Shown here: positions 59,524 to 64,000 of the stretch, one piece after another
How positions within the stretch are numbered: the first letter of the stretch is position 1
Layout: each line of letters opens with the position of its first letter
Assembly: GCF_023078495.1 (NCBI RefSeq)
Contig: NZ_CP095742.1
Span: forward strand, 682,001 to 746,000
Length of the DNA stretch: 64,000 nucleotides
Reading direction: 5' to 3'
Source of the DNA: Luteibacter aegosomatissinici
GTDB lineage: Bacteria > Pseudomonadota > Gammaproteobacteria > Xanthomonadales > Rhodanobacteraceae
Made by a program: the position numbers and the translations under genes
The notes under the pieces: model-generated
Database searches by the model: none
What the model saw: the letters and a program-made list of their open reading frames with translations, nothing else
What the model was told of the DNA's origin: nothing

Positions 59524-61071
59524 GTGAGCGAATACCTGTTCGAGATGCGCAACATCGTCAAGGAGTTCTCCGGCGTGCGCGCGCTCAATGGCATCAACCT
59601 GGCCGTGCGGCCGGGTGAGTGCGTGGGCCTGTGTGGCGAAAATGGCGCCGGCAAGTCCACCCTCATGAAAGTGTTGTCCGGCGTGTATCCCTACGGCACG
59701 TGGGAAGGCGAGATCCTGTTCGATGGCAAGCCGCTGAAGGCACATTCAGTGCGTGACAGCGAAGATGCAGGCATCGTCATCATCCACCAGGAACTGATGC
59801 TGGTGCCGCAGCTTTCCGTGGCGGAAAACATCTTCCTCGGTAATGAGATCCGCAAGTTCGGCGGTGTCATGGATTACGACGCCATGTATGCCAAGGCCGA
59901 AGCGCTGCTGGCGCGCCTCAAGCTGAAGGATGTGAACGTGGCCGCCCCCGTGATGAACTACGGCGGCGGTTACCAGCAGCTGTTCGAGATCGCCAAGGCG
60001 CTGGTGAAGAACGCGCGCCTGCTGATCCTGGATGAACCTTCGTCGTCGCTCACCTCGGCCGAGACGGACACGTTGCTGTCCATCATCGAGGACCTGAAGC
60101 GCGATGGCGTCGCCTGCGTCTACATTTCGCACAAACTCGACGAAGTGGCGCGCGTGTGCGATACCGTCACGGTCATTCGCGATGGCAAGCACATTGTCAC
60201 CAAGCCGATGAGCGAAATGACCACGCACTCCATCATCACCGCGATGGTGGGGCGCGAAATCGAGAACCTGTTCCCGAAGATGGAACACGACATCGGCGAA
60301 GTCATCTTCGAGGCGAAGCACGTCACGTGCTGGGATGTGGCCAACCCTAATCGCAAGCGCGTGGACGATATCTCGTTTGAAGTTCGCCGCGGCGAGATCG
60401 TGGGTATCGCCGGGCTGGTGGGTGCGGGGCGCACGGAGCTGGTCTCGGCCATCTTCGGCGCATACCCCGGCCGTTACGAGGCCGAGCTGATCCTTGAAGG
60501 CAAGCCGATCAAGGTGAAGAACCCAGAGCAGGCGATCAAGGCCGGCCTTTCGCTGGTCCCGGAAGACCGCAAGCGCCAGGGCATCGTTCCCCTCCTAGGG
60601 GTGGGCGATAACATCACCCTTGCCACCCTCTCGCACTACGCGCATGCCGGCCAGATCGATCGCCAGGCCGAAATGCAGGTGGTCGATGCCGAGATCAAGC
60701 GGCTGCGCGTGAAGACGGCGAGCCCCGAGCTCGCGATCCAGGGTCTGTCGGGCGGTAACCAGCAGAAGGCCGTCCTGACCAAGATGCTGTTGCCCGAACC
60801 GAAGGTGCTGATCCTCGATGAGCCGACCCGCGGCGTCGATGTCGGTTCCAAGTACGACATCTACACGCTCATGTTCGAGCTGGCCGCCAAGGGCGTGGCC
60901 ATCATCATGGTCTCGTCCGAAATGCCCGAGGTACTGGGCGTGAGCGATCGTGTGCTCGTGGTGGGCGAAGGCAAACTGCGGGGCGATTTCAAGAATGTTG
61001 GCCTGACCCAGGAGCAGGTCCTCGCTGCCGCGATTTCGCACGCCGCCGAAGGGCCCGCGCACGCGGCCTGA
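59524..61071 (+). CDS. xylG: Xylose ABC transporter ATP-binding protein XylG
   Basis: A 515-residue protein with two ABC ATPase domains, as in sugar transporters of the RbsA/MglA/XylG group. The first domain has Walker [13 protein letters not shown] and Walker [13 protein letters not shown]; the second has [25 protein letters not shown] and [20 protein letters not shown]. The GTG at 59524 ([11 protein letters not shown]) has GGAAGG upstream; ATG 59503 is an alternative. It powers XylH. Confidence 0.95.
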   Translation: MSEYLFEMRNIVKEFSGVRALNGINLAVRPGECVGLCGENGAGKSTLMKVLSGVYPYGTWEGEILFDGKPLKAHSVRDSEDAGIVIIHQELMLVPQLSVAENIFLGNEIRKFGGVMDYDAMYAKAEALLARLKLKDVNVAAPVMNYGGGYQQLFEIAKALVKNARLLILDEPSSSLTSAETDTLLSIIEDLKRDGVACVYISHKLDEVARVCDTVTVIRDGKHIVTKPMSEMTTHSIITAMVGREIENLFPKMEHDIGEVIFEAKHVTCWDVANPNRKRVDDISFEVRRGEIVGIAGLVGAGRTELVSAIFGAYPGRYEAELILEGKPIKVKNPEQAIKAGLSLVPEDRKRQGIVPLLGVGDNITLATLSHYAHAGQIDRQAEMQVVDAEIKRLRVKTASPELAIQGLSGGNQQKAVLTKMLLPEPKVLILDEPTRGVDVGSKYDIYTLMFELAAKGVAIIMVSSEMPEVLGVSDRVLVVGEGKLRGDFKNVGLTQEQVLAAAISHAAEGPAHAA

Positions 61072-61111
61072 CCTTTACCACTATTCAACAGCGTTACCAG
61101 GGAAGCCTTCC

Positions 61112-62257
61112 ATGCAGTCCCAGAAAGTCCAGCAACTCTTCGTCCGGTACAAGATCCTCGCGCTGCTTATCGCGGTGGCGGTGATCTGGGTGTTCTTCCA
61201 CGTGAAGACGGACCAGGCGTTCATCACGCCCAACAACCTCTCCAACCTGTTCCGGCAGATGGCGATCACCGGCATGCTCGCGTGCGGCATGGTGTTCATC
61301 ATCATTGCCGGTGAAATCGATCTTTCGATTGGCTCCCAACTCGGCCTGCTGGGCGGCGTGGTGGCCATCCTTACCGTGAACATGGGCTGGGGCACATGGC
61401 CTTCGATCGGCGCGGTGCTCGTTCTCGGCATGCTGATTGGTGCGTTCAACGGCTTCATCGTCACGAAGATGCGGGTGCCGTCATTTATCGTGGGCCTGGG
61501 TGGCATGCTCGCCTTCCGCGGCATCGTGCTCTACGTGACCGGTAGTTCCACGATTGCGCCGGCGCCGGATGACCTGGTGCAACTGGGCCAGGGCTTTGTG
61601 CCCGTGGCGCTCTCGCAGTGGGTTGGCCTCATCATCTTCGTCGCCATGATTGGCCTCACGGTCCGCCGCCGCATGCGCCGGGCGAAGCTGGGCCTGCAGC
61701 AAGCCGCGCTGTGGATCGATATCGCCCGTCTCGTCGTGATTGGCGCGGTGATCTTTGGCTTCATCCGCATGCTGAATGATGCGAACGGCATTCCCATCCC
61801 GGTGATGATCCTTCTGGCGCTGCTCGCGGTATTCACCTATGTCTCGACGCAAACCGTGTTCGGCCGCCACATCTACGCCGTCGGCGGCAACATGGAGGCG
61901 ACCCGCCTTTCGGGCGTGAACGTCGGCCGTGTGAAGCTGGTGGTGTTCGCGATCATGGGCCTGATGTGCGCGTTCGCCGGCATCATCACCGTGGCCCGTA
62001 CGGGCTCGGGCTCACCCTCTGCGGGTACCGGCGGCGAGCTGGATGCCATCTCGGCCTGTTTCATCGGTGGCACCTCCATGCGTGGCGGTTCCGGCACGGT
62101 CTACGGCGCGCTGATCGGCGCCCTGGTCATGGCCAGCCTGGATAGCGGCATGCAGCTGATGGACGTCGACAACTCCTGGCAGATGATCATCAAGGGCGTG
62201 ATCCTGGTGCTGGCCGTGTGGGTCGACGTGCTCTCCGGCAGCAACCGCAACGCCTGA
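61112..62257 (+). CDS. xylH: Xylose ABC transporter permease XylH
   Basis: A 381-residue inner-membrane permease with about ten membrane segments. Landmarks are IIAGEIDLSIGSQLGLLGG, GMLIGAFNGFIVTKMRVPSFIVGLG and VFGRHIYAVGGNMEATRLSGVNV, with GGTSMRGGSGTVYGALIGALVMA. It forms the xylose channel with XylG and XylF. The ATG at 61112 follows a GGAAG-like site. It is the last gene of the operon and is followed by a REP pair. Confidence 0.95.
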   Translation: MQSQKVQQLFVRYKILALLIAVAVIWVFFHVKTDQAFITPNNLSNLFRQMAITGMLACGMVFIIIAGEIDLSIGSQLGLLGGVVAILTVNMGWGTWPSIGAVLVLGMLIGAFNGFIVTKMRVPSFIVGLGGMLAFRGIVLYVTGSSTIAPAPDDLVQLGQGFVPVALSQWVGLIIFVAMIGLTVRRRMRRAKLGLQQAALWIDIARLVVIGAVIFGFIRMLNDANGIPIPVMILLALLAVFTYVSTQTVFGRHIYAVGGNMEATRLSGVNVGRVKLVVFAIMGLMCAFAGIITVARTGSGSPSAGTGGELDAISACFIGGTSMRGGSGTVYGALIGALVMASLDSGMQLMDVDNSWQMIIKGVILVLAVWVDVLSGSNRNA

Positions 62258-62285
62258 TCGCCATCTCGCCGCAGCGTAGACCAGC

Positions 62286-62379
62286 GTAGGAGCCCACCCT
62301 GTGGGCGACAGCTTTCACGAAGAGGCCGCATGACCCGCGGCTCCTCGCAAACAGCGTCGCCCACAGGGTGGGCTCCTAC
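62286..62379. repeat. Inverted REP pair after xylH
   Basis: GTAGGAGCCCACCCTGTGGG (62286-62305) faces its complement ending at 62379. It may form the 3' end of the xyl transcript. Confidence 0.75.
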
Positions 62380-62388
62380 AGATCTGCG

Positions 62389-62913
62389 TTACTTGGGCAG
62401 GGCCTTGGCCATCTTCAGGTGCTGCCGGATGGTTGGCAGCGTTTCCTTCGCGAAGGCTTTCATCGCTGGGTTGGAGCCCTTCTCGGCCTCCACCTCGAAC
62501 ATCGCCACGGCCTTCTCATGGCCGGCTACCATCACCTTCGCGTACTGGCTGTCGAACTCCTTTCCGTTGAGTAGCTTCAGCGCATTGATGTCTTTCTGGT
62601 CATCCGGCGGCGGCGCGGTGGTGGTCGAGTAACCCTTGTCGCCGTTGCGCAGGCTTTCCAGCTTCTCGTTCGCCTTGGTGTGGTCATCCACCATGTGCTG
62701 GGCGAACTGTTTCACCTTCGCGGACGAGGCCTGCTTCAGCGCAAGTTGGCTCAGCTCGATCTCGGCCACGTTGGCGCCGGTGGCGTTCTGGTAGAAGCCG
62801 GCGTCGGTGGGCGTACCGCCCTGGCTGTCTTTTTCCTGCGCGGCGGTCGCGGTGAAGGGCAGGGCGAGGGCCAGGCCGGCGGCGAGCAGCAGGGGGCGAA
62901 GGGGCGTCGTCAT
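62389..62913 (-). CDS. DUF4142-domain exported protein
   Basis: A 174-residue protein with a signal peptide (RPLLLAAGLALALPFTATAAQ) and the DUF4142 pattern: FYQNATGANVAEIELSQLAL, VKQFAQHMVDDHTKANEKL, GHEKAVAMFEVEAEKG and a final LPTIRQHLKMAKAL. The fold is a ferritin-like helical bundle, and many members are stress related, but no activity is established. It is a single gene upstream of metK, between a REP pair and metK. Confidence 0.85.
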   Translation of the reverse strand: MTTPLRPLLLAAGLALALPFTATAAQEKDSQGGTPTDAGFYQNATGANVAEIELSQLALKQASSAKVKQFAQHMVDDHTKANEKLESLRNGDKGYSTTTAPPPDDQKDINALKLLNGKEFDSQYAKVMVAGHEKAVAMFEVEAEKGSNPAMKAFAKETLPTIRQHLKMAKALPK

Positions 62914-63019
62914 GGGGGCGTCTCCGTTTTAGCTGCCCTTGGTGTCTCACTCACGCGATGAAACCGCCGTGACCCTGGCGGCTACGCAACGACCACACGC
63001 CCCCTGGATTCGGCGGCGC

Positions 63020-63044
63020 AAAAAAAACGCGCCCCGTGGGGCGC
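63020..63044 (-). terminator. Terminator of metK
   Basis: GCGCCCC (63029-63035) pairs with GGGGCGC (63038-63044). On the minus strand a run of eight Ts follows after the stem. Confidence 0.85.
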
Positions 63045-63073
63045 CCTTCTTGATCGAACAAGGCAGCCGTCGC

Positions 63074-64000
63074 TTAGCGGCGGGCGACCTTGCCGTTCAG
63101 GCCGGCGGCATCGCGCAGGATGTCGGCCTTGTCGGTCTTTTCCCACGAGAACGCGGTGTACTTGCTGCCGTCGGCGCCGGTGATCTCGTACGGCTTGCGG
63201 CCGAAGTGACCATTCGAAGCGGTCGGCTGGTAGATCGGGTGCACCAGGTCGAGCATCTTGATGATGCCGTACGGGCGCAGATCGAAGTGCTTGCGGATCA
63301 GCTTTTCGATCTTCTCATCGGGGATCTTGCCGGTGCCGAAGGTGGTGACCGAGATCGAGGTCGGCTCGGCCACGCCAATGGCGTAGCTGACCTGGATTTC
63401 GCAACGGTCGGCCAGGCCGGCAGCGACGATGTTCTTGGCGACGTAGCGGGCAGCGTAAGCAGCCGAACGGTCAACCTTGGACGGATCCTTGCCCGAGAAC
63501 GCGCCACCACCGTGACGGGCCCAGCCGCCGTAGGTGTCGACGATGATCTTGCGGCCGGTCAGGCCGCAATCGCCCACCGGGCCACCGATCACGAACTTGC
63601 CGGTCGGGTTGATGTGGAACTTGGTGTCCTTGTGCAGGAGCTTCGCCGGCAGCACGGGCTTCAGGATCAGCTCGCGCACGCCTTCGATCAGGTCCTTCTG
63701 CTTCACGCCCGGATCGTGCTGGGTGGAGAGCACGACGGCGTCGATGGCCACGGCTTCGCCGGCCTCGTTGTAGCGCAGGGTGACCTGGCTCTTCGCATCC
63801 GGGCGCAGCCACGGCAGCGGCGAGTTCTTCTTCTTGCGGACCTTGGTCTGCTGCTCAACCAGGCGGTGGGCGTAGTGGATCGCCGCCGGCATGTATTCGC
63901 TGGTTTCGTTGGTGGCGTAACCGAACATCAGGCCCTGGTCGCCAGCGCCCTGTTCTTCGGGCTTCTTGCGGTCCACGCCCTGGTTGATATCCGGCGACTG
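63074..64000 (-). CDS. metK: S-adenosylmethionine synthetase MetK, C-terminal part (cut by window edge)
   Basis: The frame is open to the right edge: the final 24 bases translate as QSPDINQG directly before [22 protein letters not shown], the conserved centre of MetK, so the gene continues beyond 64000. [20 protein letters not shown] and [19 protein letters not shown] are the active-site blocks. It makes SAM, substrate of the methyltransferases and precursor of the SAH sensed by the riboswitch at 46068. The GTG at 63976 is internal, not a start. About 309 residues are visible. Confidence 0.96.
   Translation of the reverse strand, partial: QSPDINQGVDRKKPEEQGAGDQGLMFGYATNETSEYMPAAIHYAHRLVEQQTKVRKKKNSPLPWLRPDAKSQVTLRYNEAGEAVAIDAVVLSTQHDPGVKQKDLIEGVRELILKPVLPAKLLHKDTKFHINPTGKFVIGGPVGDCGLTGRKIIVDTYGGWARHGGGAFSGKDPSKVDRSAAYAARYVAKNIVAAGLADRCEIQVSYAIGVAEPTSISVTTFGTGKIPDEKIEKLIRKHFDLRPYGIIKMLDLVHPIYQPTASNGHFGRKPYEITGADGSKYTAFSWEKTDKADILRDAAGLNGKVARR

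Overview
The window looks like a chromosomal segment of a GC-rich gammaproteobacterium of the Xanthomonadales, most likely Rhodanobacteraceae (Luteibacter or Dyella type). This is inferred from the overall GC-rich codon use, the many TonB-dependent receptors and GGDEF/EAL proteins, GTAG-type REP repeats, and the style of the secreted proteins. No rRNA, tRNA, CRISPR array, insertion sequence or prophage was seen. Both edges cut a gene: a Fic-family gene on the left and metK on the right.

Layout. 1-1611: two toxin-type loci, a partial Fic gene and a divergent RES-Xre toxin-antitoxin pair. 1790-3503: a YccF membrane protein and a secreted protein of unknown function. 3563-10350: a compact class II lanthipeptide locus, with precursor lanA, synthetase lanM, a PNGase A-family secreted amidase on the same strand, and a divergent SyrD-like exporter. 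10390-13328: a duplicated two-gene module, each copy a short secreted peptide facing a MASE1 membrane protein, with two nearly superimposable promoters. 13498-17227: a membrane diguanylate cyclase and katG. 17111-19408: a TonB siderophore receptor with a Fur-box-like site. 19662-24551: a methyltransferase of the borosin (peptide backbone N-methylation) type, a small candidate precursor, and two paralogous TPR-like/GGEEF cyclases. 24552-27509: a PAS-EAL phosphodiesterase.

27701-36563: a HAD phosphatase, an MqsR-like toxin-antitoxin candidate, a DUF1302 outer-membrane protein, an MHS-type transporter, a RimK ligase with its zinc-protease partner, and a two-component system. 36615-41467: a TonB receptor, a phytase-esterase-like protein and a secreted protein behind a good Pho box, which suggests phosphate-regulated organophosphate scavenging. 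41550-48952: ilvE, metF, ahcY (with an S-adenosylhomocysteine riboswitch) and ppc. 49172-53050: a Cache chemoreceptor and the ABC-F protein Uup. 53087-62257: a complete xylose locus, galM and xylR on one strand and xylABFGH on the other, with a REP element between xylF and xylG. 62389-64000: a DUF4142 protein and metK.

The parts that best fit an undescribed system are the split-borosin-like operon, the lanthipeptide locus whose exporter lacks a leader peptidase, and the duplicated peptide/MASE1 module. All functional calls rest on reading motifs by eye; no database search was run.
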